Positions 36,808-45,781 are shown, counted from the first letter of the stretch. The stretch: DNA of 64,000 nt from Candidatus Obscuribacterales bacterium (GCA_019747875.1 JAIEQI010000055.1:52461-116460); one strand, 5' to 3'. A program made the numbers and translations. The notes: generated by a model not told the origin, from the letters alone.

Positions 36808-38033
36808 AAAAATTGAATGTCATCTATGCAGGCTGGGGAGAACGATTCACTCTGGGGGTGTTAGCCGACAACGGCAGAGATATCCTCTTCGAGTACACGG
36901 CTGAGGCTATTAAGCGCGGGTTGGAACTTTCGCCATTTAAAATGCCGCTGAGCAGCCAAACTTTTGGAAATCATCCTGCCCATCAGCTGCGACTGCCGGG
37001 ACTAATAAGCGACTCGTTGCCCGATGGCTGGGGCATGTTGGTGATGGACAGACTCTTCCGCAAACAAGGACTTGATCCAGCTGAGGTGTCGCCGCTCGAC
37101 AGATTGGGATACATCGGCGAGACCGCGATGGGCGCGCTTGCATTTGAGCCTAGAGAAATCGAGGCTTTGCCACCAGAAGATGTACAGTTACTGGAACTTG
37201 CTCAAGACGTTCGCCATGTATTCGAAGACGATGAAAGCGAAGCAATGCTTCGGAAGCTTGTATTAATGGGAGGTTCACCGCACGGTGCGAGACCGAAGGT
37301 ACTGGTCAATTTCGACAAGAATACGAATCTCATTTCCACACCAGAGTCTGGTCGCGGAACGCCGATGCTGGTTAAATTTCCGGCACAGAATGAGCACAAG
37401 GAAGCATGTGCTATCGAGACGCTGTATTGCGGGCTCGCAAATGCGAGCGGCATAACTGTTCCGGCTTATCATTTTTTCGATCTAGATAAAGAAATTTCTG
37501 CCTTTGGTATCGAACGCTTCGACCGCGTTGAGGGAATACGTGTACCCATGCACACGGCCGCTGGCGCAACGCATGTGGATTTCCGTCATCCACAGCTTGA
37601 CTATATTTCTCTGTTGCGTTTGACCAAGTTTATGACGAAAGACATGCGCGAGGTGCTCCATGCATTCGAACGCTGCATCTTCAACGTGCTATTTAATAAT
37701 CGGGACGACCACTCGAAGAATTTTTCGTTTCTAATGGACAAGGACGGTCGGTGGACATTTTCGCCAGCTTACGACCTAACTTACAGTCCAGGACCGAATG
37801 GCGAACACCAGATGGACATTTGCGGCGAAGCACGCATACCGGGCCGCAAACAACTCCTGGAATTGGCGGACAAAACTGGAATCAAGCAGAACGTCGCCGC
37901 CAAATCGATCGATCGGATTGCGGCGGTGTCAGAATCTTGGCACCAGTTCGTTGGCGAGTTACCCATCCGCGAGAAAACGCTGGAGCTGATTGAGAAAGCT
38001 GTAGCGGCTAATCGAAAGCGCCTCAGAGAATAA
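36804..38033 (+). CDS. hipA: HipA Ser/Thr protein kinase toxin
   Basis: A 409-residue HipA homologue. The N-terminal subdomain has PGLISDSLPDGWGMLVMDR; the kinase core has the P-loop GGSPHGARPKV (156-166), an LVKFP lysine near 191, ERFDR near 238, the catalytic loop NNRDDHSKNFS (298-308) and SPAYDLTYS (320-328). HipA phosphorylates Ser of glutamyl-tRNA synthetase in the classic case and causes growth arrest and persistence. It is translationally coupled to hipB. Length is typical (about 410-440 residues). Confidence 0.9.
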   Translation: MKKLNVIYAGWGERFTLGVLADNGRDILFEYTAEAIKRGLELSPFKMPLSSQTFGNHPAHQLRLPGLISDSLPDGWGMLVMDRLFRKQGLDPAEVSPLDRLGYIGETAMGALAFEPREIEALPPEDVQLLELAQDVRHVFEDDESEAMLRKLVLMGGSPHGARPKVLVNFDKNTNLISTPESGRGTPMLVKFPAQNEHKEACAIETLYCGLANASGITVPAYHFFDLDKEISAFGIERFDRVEGIRVPMHTAAGATHVDFRHPQLDYISLLRLTKFMTKDMREVLHAFERCIFNVLFNNRDDHSKNFSFLMDKDGRWTFSPAYDLTYSPGPNGEHQMDICGEARIPGRKQLLELADKTGIKQNVAAKSIDRIAAVSESWHQFVGELPIREKTLELIEKAVAANRKRLRE

Positions 38034-38061
38034 TCTACGGACGGACAAAGGAGGTTGTGAA

Positions 38062-38775
38062 ATGTTCGAAAAACTTGAACTAGAAGAAAAACCGGTTCGT
38101 TCGATCGTAGAGCATGAAACCCAAATCGCAAAAGCGCTGTTCCCAAAGGTCGGACCGTATCTCGAACTGTTGGCCGGCGCTTACTCGCTCTCAGGCAAAG
38201 TGTTTGAGGAAGCGTATCCGGAGATTAACCCACCTCTGTCAAAACAAGTGTGCACAAAGCTTTTATTGCGGCTGAACAATGATCTCAGGGCAATCTTGAT
38301 GCTTGCCGAAGTTGGTTACGACGTTCAAGCCAATGCTCTTGCGGCGTCGGTGTACGAATGCGCATTCACCATCGGTACGATTTTCAATAGCCGCGAACTC
38401 GCCGAACAATGGCTTGATCACGATGATCCTCGTGCCAGTTTCCGAAACGCTTATGACCTCGCTCATGCAGCGCTCTCTAATTACGGAGTTCATGCTGACT
38501 GGCCAGACGCTTTCTACAAAATATACCGCCAGCTATGTTGGGGCAAGCACCTGAATCCAATTTCGGAACAACAGGGCGGAATGGAAAGAACCGGAAACGT
38601 CGTCGACTACATTCCAGGACCGCGCGACGACGAATTGACGGAACGAGGAATCTCCTATTGCTGCGTTTTCACCGTGCTGTTTGCACTCATTGGCATGGAA
38701 ATGTTCGTGCGTGTGCACGTGAGAGAAGAGCACGACCACAAAAGGGTCCACACCTTCGCACTTTTCTCTTATTGA
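38062..38775 (+). CDS. Third hip-operon gene, DUF5677/HEPN-like protein
   Basis: A 237-residue protein 28 bp after hipA, with strong SD AAAGGAGGTTGTGAA. Helical pattern LLLRLNNDLRAILMLAEVGYDVQANALAASVYECAF resembles DUF5677/HEPN-fold proteins, and YRQLCWGKHLNP (R156, H163) has the spacing of an RX4-6H RNase motif. The C-terminal part carries a hydrophobic helix (CCVFTVLFALIGMEMFV). It ends 53 bp from the ssrA 3' end. Co-transcription with hipBA suggests it extends the system, perhaps as a second effector or a HipA target modulator. Confidence 0.5.
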   Translation: MFEKLELEEKPVRSIVEHETQIAKALFPKVGPYLELLAGAYSLSGKVFEEAYPEINPPLSKQVCTKLLLRLNNDLRAILMLAEVGYDVQANALAASVYECAFTIGTIFNSRELAEQWLDHDDPRASFRNAYDLAHAALSNYGVHADWPDAFYKIYRQLCWGKHLNPISEQQGGMERTGNVVDYIPGPRDDELTERGISYCCVFTVLFALIGMEMFVRVHVREEHDHKRVHTFALFSY

Positions 38776-38828
38776 GAATGCTTGAAAGCGTGCACCGACG
38801 ATGCTTTGAGCCCTGTTTAAAAAGTAAA

Positions 38829-39210
38829 TGGTGGAGGCGGCGAGAATCGCACTCGCGTCCAAAATCGCGGAGAGGCAAATTACTACAGGTTTAGTCCCTT
38901 ATTTTCCCAGAACCGCTGGTAGAGGCATGGACAGCCATCCGGGGTCGCGATTATGTCTTAGCACAAGCTATTAATCGCTAGCTTCGCTTGTGAGCAATCA
39001 CCATGGTTAGCATGAGAGCGATCGGGTAATCAAGACCTCCCTCAAGTCCGTACGGCCTAAGTGTTTAGTTAGGCTACAGCGCGAAGCGCTGGACGGAGTT
39101 GCACAACGTTATCGTTTGCATTTATTTTTTTGCCCGGTGTTTAACGAGGTACCGTTCAACCTCGACCTGCAACTTACGACCCTACAATCCTGTCGAATCT
39201 AAACGCCCCC
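38829..39210 (-). ncRNA. ssrA: tmRNA (transfer-messenger RNA)
   Basis: The RNA starts GGGGGCG near 39210 and ends with the complementary CGCCTCC, then A and an encoded CCA at 38829-38831, giving a seven-pair acceptor stem (with one G-U). A T-arm precedes the 3' end (GCGAG-TGCGATT-CTCGC), and the conserved TTCGACAGG follows the 5' acceptor. The tag frame, 39119 down to 39069, reads ANDNVVQLRPALRAVA then TAA, with GCA as resume codon. Length is 382 nt, typical of one-piece tmRNA. A TATAAT on the minus strand at 39326-39321 would give a 5' leader of about 100 nt. It rescues stalled ribosomes together with SmpB. The 3' end faces the toxin island. Confidence 0.95.
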
Positions 39211-39424
39211 AGGAGGTGCGCGACAGATGTCGCAACATGTAGAAATCAGGCTCAAATTTTCAGGGTTCAAAAACTCGCCGACTCGCGGTCGAGGAAGAAT
39301 ATGCGATATCTTCGAAATTTATTATAGCAGACTTAGGTTGGAAGGCTTTGCGGGTTTAGTTGGTCTTCAGATTTACAAGGATGGAACTTCGCCCTGACTG
39401 GCGACCGGGACCTACTTCATACCT

Positions 39425-39463
39425 CGAAGCCGGCAAGATGCCGGCGCTCCCGGGATCGGACCG
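39425..39463. repeat. REP-like type B unit
   Basis: CGAAGCCGGCAAGATGCCGG and the following CGCTCCCGGGATCGGACCGA repeat the type B unit at 3931-3970 nearly perfectly. It opens the tandem repeat array described next. Confidence 0.8.
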
Positions 39464-39616
39464 AGCTTTGAACATCGTCCACGGGCAACATAGGGGATCG
39501 GACCGAGCTTTGAACATCGTCCACGGGCAACACAGGGGATCGGACCGAGCTATGAACATCGTCCACGGGCGACGGAATGGGATTGGACCAATCTATGAAC
39601 ATCATCCATTAGCGGC
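39454..39616. repeat. 42-bp tandem repeat array
   Basis: Four consecutive copies begin at 39454, 39496, 39538 and 39581. Units read GATCGGACCGAGCTTTGAAC then ATCGTCCACGGGCAACATAG; the first two are almost identical and the fourth is diverged. Frames running through it are artefacts of the repeat. Confidence 0.85.
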
Positions 39617-39678
39617 ACACCCCTTCGCTGGCGCGCCAATCACCAGTGCGGAAGAACAAATACCGGGCTGTGACCACC

Positions 39679-40845
39679 TTATCGATTTACGAATACACGC
39701 ATCCGTCCGCCCGAGCCGGAATAGTCGCCTGATGGACCTGCGGAGGGAATCATCGGCATCATTCCTGCATGATGTCGCATTCCCAACGGCGCCGTGATCG
39801 CGCTTGTTTGCGGATTGAATGCGCTGCGATGCTCGTAAGGTGATGGATGACCAGCCTGCGCCACCGCCGGCATTTGCACACCTGGCGCCATTGCGATCTG
39901 TGTCGGACCGGTTTGTGGCTGTGCTAGCGTTGGTGGATAAGCGGTCATACCTGCACTATGCGCACCCGGTACGTAGATCATATAAGGCTGCGTCGCACTT
40001 TGCACGGCGCCACCATATATGGGGACGGGAGCCATTGCAACAGGAGCTTGCTGTTGAGGTCCGGCATCTTGCATCGCGGCGGCATAATGCGAGTGATGAG
40101 GCCTAGCAGAACCGTCCATTCCAACAAATCGATTTTGATGCCGCCCTGAAGCCATACCAGAAGCAGCCAACATGTTGGTTACTGTTTCTTGCGCATACCC
40201 CTTCGCGTTCGTTGCTGTTTCCTGAGCATAATCGTTCGCATTGTTGTTTCCAGAAGTGATAGCGCTTGATTGCGCTCCACCCGATTCTCCAAAGAACTTA
40301 CTTGCCGATGCCAACGCCGCATCTGCTGAAGCAGCAGCATCGGCTGCATCAGTTGACGCATAGCCGGAAGCGCCGTGTGGCGATCCCATCGCAGCATTGA
40401 ACTGCATATCAGGACCATCATGCGCCGGATTTCTGGCGCCTTTGCTCAGAGACAATAGCCCAGAGACATTCAAAGCTTCGTTCATTACTTGCGCTTTTCC
40501 AGCATCGAAGATTTGCTTTCCATTTGCAAATATTTGCCCCTCTTGAGCGGGAGCTTCCGCCATCGGAGCCTCCGCAGGAGGAGCGCCGAGAGAAGTCGTT
40601 TGCTCTGCCTCTGGTTTCGAAACCTGGTCCTCTTCAATCGCATCCATAATGTATGGAAGAGAAATCAACCCCACGAAAAACACCAGGGCACCACCGATCA
40701 CCAAACGCGGATCCGAGGTCTTCTTCAGGGTCGCAATATCAATTTTTGAATTTTCGCCGGACTGGAAGGCCATATTCCAGTTTGCCGACTGATCAGGATG
40801 CGAAAAACCGCAAGCCGATCCCTCTCCGCCGCCATGTTCGCTCAT
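39679..40845 (-). CDS. Low-complexity single-pass membrane protein
   Basis: About 388 residues from the ATG at 40845 (a TTG at 40869 is possible). A single membrane helix near residues 48-65 (LVIGGALVFFVGLISLPYIM) follows a short cytoplasmic part. The rest is a long Ala/Gly/Ser/Met/Gln/Pro-rich tail with repeated YAQET-TNAKGYAQET and AADAAASADAA segments, and ends in basic Arg residues. No folded domain is evident. It may be a type IV-pilus-like, surface or stalk-associated protein. Not recognised. Confidence 0.5.
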   Translation of the reverse strand: MSEHGGGEGSACGFSHPDQSANWNMAFQSGENSKIDIATLKKTSDPRLVIGGALVFFVGLISLPYIMDAIEEDQVSKPEAEQTTSLGAPPAEAPMAEAPAQEGQIFANGKQIFDAGKAQVMNEALNVSGLLSLSKGARNPAHDGPDMQFNAAMGSPHGASGYASTDAADAAASADAALASASKFFGESGGAQSSAITSGNNNANDYAQETATNAKGYAQETVTNMLAASGMASGRHQNRFVGMDGSARPHHSHYAAAMQDAGPQQQAPVAMAPVPIYGGAVQSATQPYMIYVPGAHSAGMTAYPPTLAQPQTGPTQIAMAPGVQMPAVAQAGHPSPYEHRSAFNPQTSAITAPLGMRHHAGMMPMIPSAGPSGDYSGSGGRMRVFVNR

Positions 40846-40945
40846 AAATTTTGAGAAACTCCCTGCCAAGTGCCCTATGGCAGCATACTAGTGCAAGCCG
40901 TCACGCGTGTCCGGAAAGACTTGGGAATCCCCGCAATTAGAATCC

Positions 40946-42703
40946 TCAAAGGTCTTCTTCGCGAAGCCTCTTCGCACGCTCTTCCTGCCCCGTCGAAAGC
41001 AAGTAATCAAGATAGATTTGGCGAACGTAGTGCTTCAATTCCGAGCGCGGGAATCGTGCTGACTCTATGAGAGACTCCTCATATAACTGCTCGGCGTCGG
41101 CATTCTGTCCGGCATCCGAAAGGTTGATCGCGCGCTGCAATTTGCCGAGGATTTGAAGGAAGCCTCCCTTATCACTAAATTCGCGGAACTGAAAAATGAT
41201 GTCCAGACCCTTCAGACGCGGATTTAGACTAAGTTGCTCTTGAAACTCCTCTTCGATTTCTTTGAAATCTGTGCAAATTTTCAGAAAGTCAGTCGACGCA
41301 AAAAATTCTTTGAGATGAATGACGAGTGTTTGCCTCAGAAGCTCAGACTTCTCTTCCGGAGCCATGAAGCGCCAGGTGTCAGCAAGCTCGTCGCTCTCCA
41401 ATCTGTAATAACACGTCGCAATAATTTCGATCGGCAATTCATCGGATTGAACTTCATCACTCTTTGTTCGAATCTCGATGTTATCAAAAACCAAGCGCTG
41501 AGCACCTGCCGAGATCAAGCTTGCCTCGCGCTCGCGGCCGCACTTTCGCAGTAACTCGATGTAGGAATTACAAACAAGCGCCAGCCGATCGTTCTGTTCG
41601 ATCGAAGCGGCTTTCATTTTTTCCATTACGGATTCCATAACGACCGCGGCTTCGCCAAATTTTTCTTGCGCCAGAAAAGAGCAAGCAAGCAGTCCCATCG
41701 GATACCAGCCGTCGGCACTATGCTCGACGTTAGCTTCGTAGAATTTGAGCAATCGTCGGCAGTCTTTTTCTATGCTCACGAAACTACCGAGTCGCGCATC
41801 AATTTCGACAATCGCGCCAAGATATTCGACCTTTTCTTCTTCCTCCAGCTCTGCAGCTTCCATGCTGGCAAGAACGCGTGCTAACAAAGGACGCGCTTCA
41901 GACCATCGACGCTGGCGGAAATAGAAGAAGCCCAGTTCATGGAGAGCATTTACCACATCTTCGGATTCTGGTGGTTCGGATCTCTCAAGAATATCCACGG
42001 CACGCTTATACAGATCTTCTGCGTCTTCAACACTGCCTTGTTCTTCTCTGACCAACGCCATCATTGAGTACGGATAGGCTAGCTCCGGATGCCACACACC
42101 TAACTTATTCTCCGCTGAATCGATCCATCGTTTCAGTAATGGCTCCAACCTTTCGACATCACCGGCGCCACCACATGCAACGGCAAGGGCACGCAAAATA
42201 GCGAAACTCCACAAACTATTCGGACGATCACGATCGCACTCTTCGAGCGCTTCCAGCAAAAGCACCTTTGATTCTTCGAAGCGGCGCTGTTCCAATAAAT
42301 CCGCTCCACGCTGCGATTTACTCAACCATGTCGGCGTGCCAAATTCTTGAATTTCTGCAGCATCTTTTCCTGTTACTGCTTGCACGATCCAATTGATAAA
42401 CTCAGGTTTGTCCATCAATTCTAAAAACAAATCGATCTTGTCACCTTCATTTAACATCGCAGTGTATCGTTTTTCTTTTTCAAGCAGCGGCATGACAGCG
42501 CGAACGAAGGTACTCATCGCCTCCTGGTCATGAGGCAACTGACGCAAAACGAAACTAAATTCCGTAGGCAAGCGGGACGAAAGCTCATCCATAAGGTGAG
42601 GGTTTCTGATCAACGCATCAGACAGATCGCGCGCGACCTGTTCGATGGTTACTTCACCACCACCTTTGTTAGCTCGTTTCTTTCCCGATTCTTCCAACAC
42701 CAT
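40946..42703 (-). CDS. TPR-repeat protein, co-operonic with prmA
   Basis: A 585-residue soluble protein starting at the ATG at 42703, with a GGAGT site 8 nt after the prmA stop (42711). An N-terminal part (ARDLSDALIRNPHLMDELSS) leads into TPR units (AEDLYKRAVDILERSEP, RWSEARPLLARVLASMEAAE, and so on), then a helical middle and a final TPR (NADAEQLYEESLIESARFPR). No signal peptide. It is likely an adaptor in the cytoplasm, co-transcribed with L11 methylation. Confidence 0.7.
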   Translation of the reverse strand: MVLEESGKKRANKGGGEVTIEQVARDLSDALIRNPHLMDELSSRLPTEFSFVLRQLPHDQEAMSTFVRAVMPLLEKEKRYTAMLNEGDKIDLFLELMDKPEFINWIVQAVTGKDAAEIQEFGTPTWLSKSQRGADLLEQRRFEESKVLLLEALEECDRDRPNSLWSFAILRALAVACGGAGDVERLEPLLKRWIDSAENKLGVWHPELAYPYSMMALVREEQGSVEDAEDLYKRAVDILERSEPPESEDVVNALHELGFFYFRQRRWSEARPLLARVLASMEAAELEEEEKVEYLGAIVEIDARLGSFVSIEKDCRRLLKFYEANVEHSADGWYPMGLLACSFLAQEKFGEAAVVMESVMEKMKAASIEQNDRLALVCNSYIELLRKCGREREASLISAGAQRLVFDNIEIRTKSDEVQSDELPIEIIATCYYRLESDELADTWRFMAPEEKSELLRQTLVIHLKEFFASTDFLKICTDFKEIEEEFQEQLSLNPRLKGLDIIFQFREFSDKGGFLQILGKLQRAINLSDAGQNADAEQLYEESLIESARFPRSELKHYVRQIYLDYLLSTGQEERAKRLREEDL

Positions 42704-42710
42704 ACTCCGA

Positions 42711-43697
42711 TTAGCGGTCCGCGGCTGGCTGCGCGCTTTGCGCAACGCGTTCCACAACTACGCCCGCCCATGTTTCCTGCTCTTCAATTTCCACAGTCTT
42801 AAATGGATGCTTGTCCAACTCTTTTTTCAACAAAGGCAACTTCTCTTTCAAGATACCGGACATTATCAAATGACTGCCTTCTGCCGTAAGCTCAACGTAA
42901 TCTTTCAAGAGAGCGACATTATCCTCGCAAGTCAGATTCGAAAGCACGAGATCGAATTGCGCGCCTTTGACTGTTTCAACGCTTCCCTCAAGAATGCTGA
43001 TCTGCTTCTCAACGTTGTTGAGTTCCAAATTCTCGCGAGCCACTACGCAGGCATCCGGATCAATCTCGCAAGCCCAAACGTGCACATCCTTTAGCAGTAG
43101 AACCGATGCAATAGCAAGAATGCCACTGCCTGTCCCGACATCCAACAGACGGTAAGCCCGATCTGCTTTGTTTTCGTATGCGTCGCATGGCACCGCTCCT
43201 GCATTGCGGGCTCCATTCTTCGCGTACTTCTCTAGCGCGCGTAAACAAAACTGCGTCGTGAAATGGAAGCCCGTTCCAAAAGCCATGCCCGGCTCGATCT
43301 GGATGATGAGCCGAGATTTGCGGTCATCGTCGGTCAAATCATTCAGTAGCCACGGCGGGCAAATCAACAATCTGTCACCCAATGGCAGCGGAGAAATTCC
43401 TTTTTTCCACTCCAGCAGCCAATCCTCTTCCTCCAGCCTATTAATCCGAACGGTCGGGATAACTGCCGCCAGTCCATACTCGTCCAGCGCTGCGTGTACA
43501 GGCGAAAGGTCGGACGGAGTAATTTTGTCCAGCTCGAAACTTGCCTGAAGAGTGACAATGCCATCTTTTGTAGATATCCACTGGCAACCATTCGCGCCGA
43601 GCTGAATCATCAGCCACGACGACATCTCTTCATGTTTAGCCTCGACGTCGAATTCGAGAATCCACCAGGCTTTCTTTTGAGTCTTTTGCAGTTCCAT
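42711..43697 (-). CDS. prmA: Ribosomal protein L11 methyltransferase
   Basis: A 328-residue protein from the ATG at 43697; upstream open frame to 43841 does not look like coding sequence. The N-terminal L11-recognition region is followed by the SAM fold: EPGMAFGTGFHFTTQFC, RLLDVGTGSGILAIA (motif I), CEIDPDACVVARENLE (acidic loop), DLVLSNLTCED (motif IV, N-L-T), and VELTAEGSHLIMSGIL. This matches PrmA, which trimethylates ribosomal protein L11. Confidence 0.9.
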   Translation of the reverse strand: MELQKTQKKAWWILEFDVEAKHEEMSSWLMIQLGANGCQWISTKDGIVTLQASFELDKITPSDLSPVHAALDEYGLAAVIPTVRINRLEEEDWLLEWKKGISPLPLGDRLLICPPWLLNDLTDDDRKSRLIIQIEPGMAFGTGFHFTTQFCLRALEKYAKNGARNAGAVPCDAYENKADRAYRLLDVGTGSGILAIASVLLLKDVHVWACEIDPDACVVARENLELNNVEKQISILEGSVETVKGAQFDLVLSNLTCEDNVALLKDYVELTAEGSHLIMSGILKEKLPLLKKELDKHPFKTVEIEEQETWAGVVVERVAQSAQPAADR

Positions 43698-43743
43698 GCT
43701 GACCAATTTGGGGACTAAAACACATGATTTTACCGGGTTCGAC

Positions 43744-43868
43744 GGCTTTCCGGGTGTCACGCCGCCGGATTGGCGCCCAACTATGACGAAAGGTATCCGG
43801 AGGAGGCAGGACCCACCCGGTCCCGAAAGCCAAGATGGCAACCGAATTTCCCGGAAATCTCCCGGGAC
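43744..43868 (+). ncRNA. Structured 5' leader, possible riboswitch-like RNA
   Basis: Several nested stems fold on the plus strand: GGCTTTC (43744-43750) with GAAAGCC (43825-43831); CGGGTG (43751-43756) with CACCCG (43814-43819); CCGGAT (43765-43770) with ATCCGG (43795-43800), extended by GCC/GGC. An alternative pairing GTCCCG (43820-43825) with CGGGAC (43863-43868) would compete with the first stem, and ATTTCC-C-GGAAAT lies between. The block lies about 100 nt before the GTG at 43970 of the glucosaminidase-like gene. The shape does not match a riboswitch I know. Confidence 0.4.
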
Positions 43869-43969
43869 ACAAAGGTTTTCCTCAGTGGGAATTCTCCCAT
43901 GGACGGCAAAGACCTCCTTATATAAACTTTAGGAATGTTTGGTTCACGTTCGATTTTAGGGGGTCGGTC

Positions 43970-45157
43970 GTGCTGGAAAGTCCTAAGATAGATTTGCCTT
44001 CAATCTCCGCACCAAGCGGTGATTCTTTTAGCGCATTACATGCAGATTCATTGTTCTCCGCTCCGGAAGCACGCTCATTTACCCCCGCAGAGATGCCAAT
44101 GCGCCCGGCTAGCGTCAGTGAGAGCTCATGGGCACAGATTCAACAGTGGACATCCGCTGGCACAGAAATCAATTATGTGACCGCTTCGTCGGGTACAGTG
44201 CCTGACTACATTTTGGGAGCCGATGGCAACCTAACAAAGAATCCTGCGAAGACAGCGCCATCGCCAGATGGTTCAGTTACAGTTCAAGTCGACAATGCAG
44301 CCGGCCAACAAGCGGCCGCAAAGGCAGCGTCAGAACTGAAAGTCGCGACGATTCAATCTCAAATTGCATATTGGCAGAGAGCCAATCCGAAAGCTACTGA
44401 TATTCCTGGTCACTTCAAAGCAGCACTGCACTCGGCACAAAGTGAAGGTGCGGCGATTGCTTCGAAGGCACCAGAAAAAACGCCAACGCCGCAGCAACAA
44501 AGTCAGCCGCAAGGTGACATGCCGGCTCCGACGCCCTCCACAGGACGCCCATCATTTGGCGGACCTGGTTCGGAAAGAGTGGGTGGAAGCAACATCGGAA
44601 ATGGTGGATATCGCCCAGGAAACTTCGAACCCCTCGGTCCATCGGATCGCTCCGTGGTACCGCCGCCGGTTGCAGGCGACCTGCCGATTAAAGGACCGCC
44701 GACAAGCACGCCGGAACAGATTCAAGAGTTCCTTACGAAGATCGGCTCTCCTGCTGCAAAGGAAGAAGGTTTCGCTCAAGCATTGCACAAAGCCTGCACA
44801 GATCGTGGCATCGATCCATCGGTTGCAGTCGGCTTCTTCTTGCAAGAATCAACATGCGGCCGCTACGGTCGCGGTCACAACAATCTGAGCCTGGGCAACA
44901 TCAAAGGCGTATCGCCCGAGTCCGGACAGACAGACGGCACCTTCCGCAGATACAATTCATGGGCTGAAGGCGCTCGCGACTGGGCACGATTGATTGACGA
45001 GTCTTATGTCGGAAAACGTGGATTGCAAACACTTTCACAAGTGATTAGCGTTTACGCTCCGGGTAGCGATAACAACAATGAGCGCGGCTATGTCGCCACG
45101 GTCAAAGGAGTTGTCGAAGGCTTCAAAAAACAAAACGGCGGAACCGCCGTCGCCTAA
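43970..45157 (+). CDS. Glucosaminidase-like (GH73) cell-wall hydrolase, paralogue A
   Basis: About 396 residues read from the GTG at 43970, just after the structured leader and a GGGGG-rich site; the open frame extends upstream to 43835 but lacks coding features. A Ser/Pro/Gln/Ala-rich N-terminal region of about 230 residues, with no signal peptide visible, is followed by a 145-residue domain resembling bacterial N-acetylglucosaminidases: DPSVAVGFFLQESTCGRYG (Glu near 300 as candidate catalytic acid), HNNLSLGNIKG, RRYNSWAEGARDWARLIDESY and GLQTLSQVISVYAPGSDNN. The domain cleaves peptidoglycan in that family. The next gene (45782) is a tandem paralogue. Confidence 0.68.
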   Translation: MLESPKIDLPSISAPSGDSFSALHADSLFSAPEARSFTPAEMPMRPASVSESSWAQIQQWTSAGTEINYVTASSGTVPDYILGADGNLTKNPAKTAPSPDGSVTVQVDNAAGQQAAAKAASELKVATIQSQIAYWQRANPKATDIPGHFKAALHSAQSEGAAIASKAPEKTPTPQQQSQPQGDMPAPTPSTGRPSFGGPGSERVGGSNIGNGGYRPGNFEPLGPSDRSVVPPPVAGDLPIKGPPTSTPEQIQEFLTKIGSPAAKEEGFAQALHKACTDRGIDPSVAVGFFLQESTCGRYGRGHNNLSLGNIKGVSPESGQTDGTFRRYNSWAEGARDWARLIDESYVGKRGLQTLSQVISVYAPGSDNNNERGYVATVKGVVEGFKKQNGGTAVA

Positions 45158-45781
45158 TTCCTGATCTCGTCCCCCTTCCCCCGATCAGAATAAGGCATCA
45201 TCACCGATTGTTCAGACAATCCGGTGCGGCTACAGAAAGATAAGCCAGGGTAAGGCAATCTGTAGTCAGACAAAGGCAAAGGCAATAAGTGAGTTTGTAA
45301 AAATCGGGACCACCATCCCGAATGAGTTATTGCTATTGACTCAAAATAAGACGGCGGAACTTCAAAGTTCAATCCCTCCCAAGATTAAACTCGCACCACG
45401 CAAGCGTGGTAGCATTCCGTTTCAATCACCGCCGCAGCTCGAGAGAGCTAAAATCTAAGTTCAAAAACGGTAGGAATCCGCCAAAGCTGCCGTAAACAAA
45501 ATCAGTTCATTACAGCCGAAACTCGGTTCTCTGCTGCATGCGCCAAAGATGCAACGGAGATTCGGTACTATTAGACGCTCAGAAAGGGCGTCGAACTGAA
45601 GGCGGAATCTGGGCATCAAGACTTGAAGATTGCATATAGATAACGCGCTTTGCGTAGGCTGGCACCACAGACAGTGCCTTAGTAATGCATAACTGAAATT
45701 GACAGATGGATCGATCTCCAGCCAGTGCGCTGGGCGTCTTTTCATGCGCGTTTCCATTCATTCCGTTTCAAGGAGAGCCTG
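45158..45781. other. Long intergenic region with several hairpins
   Basis: 624 bp separate the two paralogous hydrolase genes. Small perfect hairpins are present: TCGGGA-ccacca-TCCCGA at 45304-45321, ACCACGC-aa-GCGTGGT at 45395-45410 and GACGC/GCGTC near 45575-45594. No coding sequence is convincing. It may be a structured leader or hold an unrecognised small RNA. Confidence 0.4.

Larger units (their letters stand above)
39211..39678. other. Intergenic region between ssrA and the low-complexity membrane protein gene
   Basis: About 470 bp hold the ssrA promoter side, including a short palindrome GCGACA-GA-TGTCGC at 39220-39233, followed by the REP unit and the 42-bp tandem array. No gene. Confidence 0.6.

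Noticed and set aside
38829..38860. Duplicate of the ssrA 3' end as an att site at the far end of the island
   Set aside because: I looked for the ssrA 3' end sequence around 32-35 kb and did not see it, so integration into ssrA is supported only by position.
39454..39616. 42-bp tandem repeat considered as a CRISPR array or coding repeat
   Set aside because: Units abut directly without spacers, and the frames through them have no ribosome site or homologue.
43698..43841. Extended N-terminus of PrmA to 43841
   Set aside because: The extra 48 residues have no PrmA similarity and lie opposite the structured leader; the ATG at 43697 gives the normal N-terminus.
43744..43868. c-di-AMP (ydaO) or c-di-GMP riboswitch as the identity of the leader
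   Set aside because: The conserved core sequences of these classes are not visible on either strand, so only an unassigned structured RNA is claimed.
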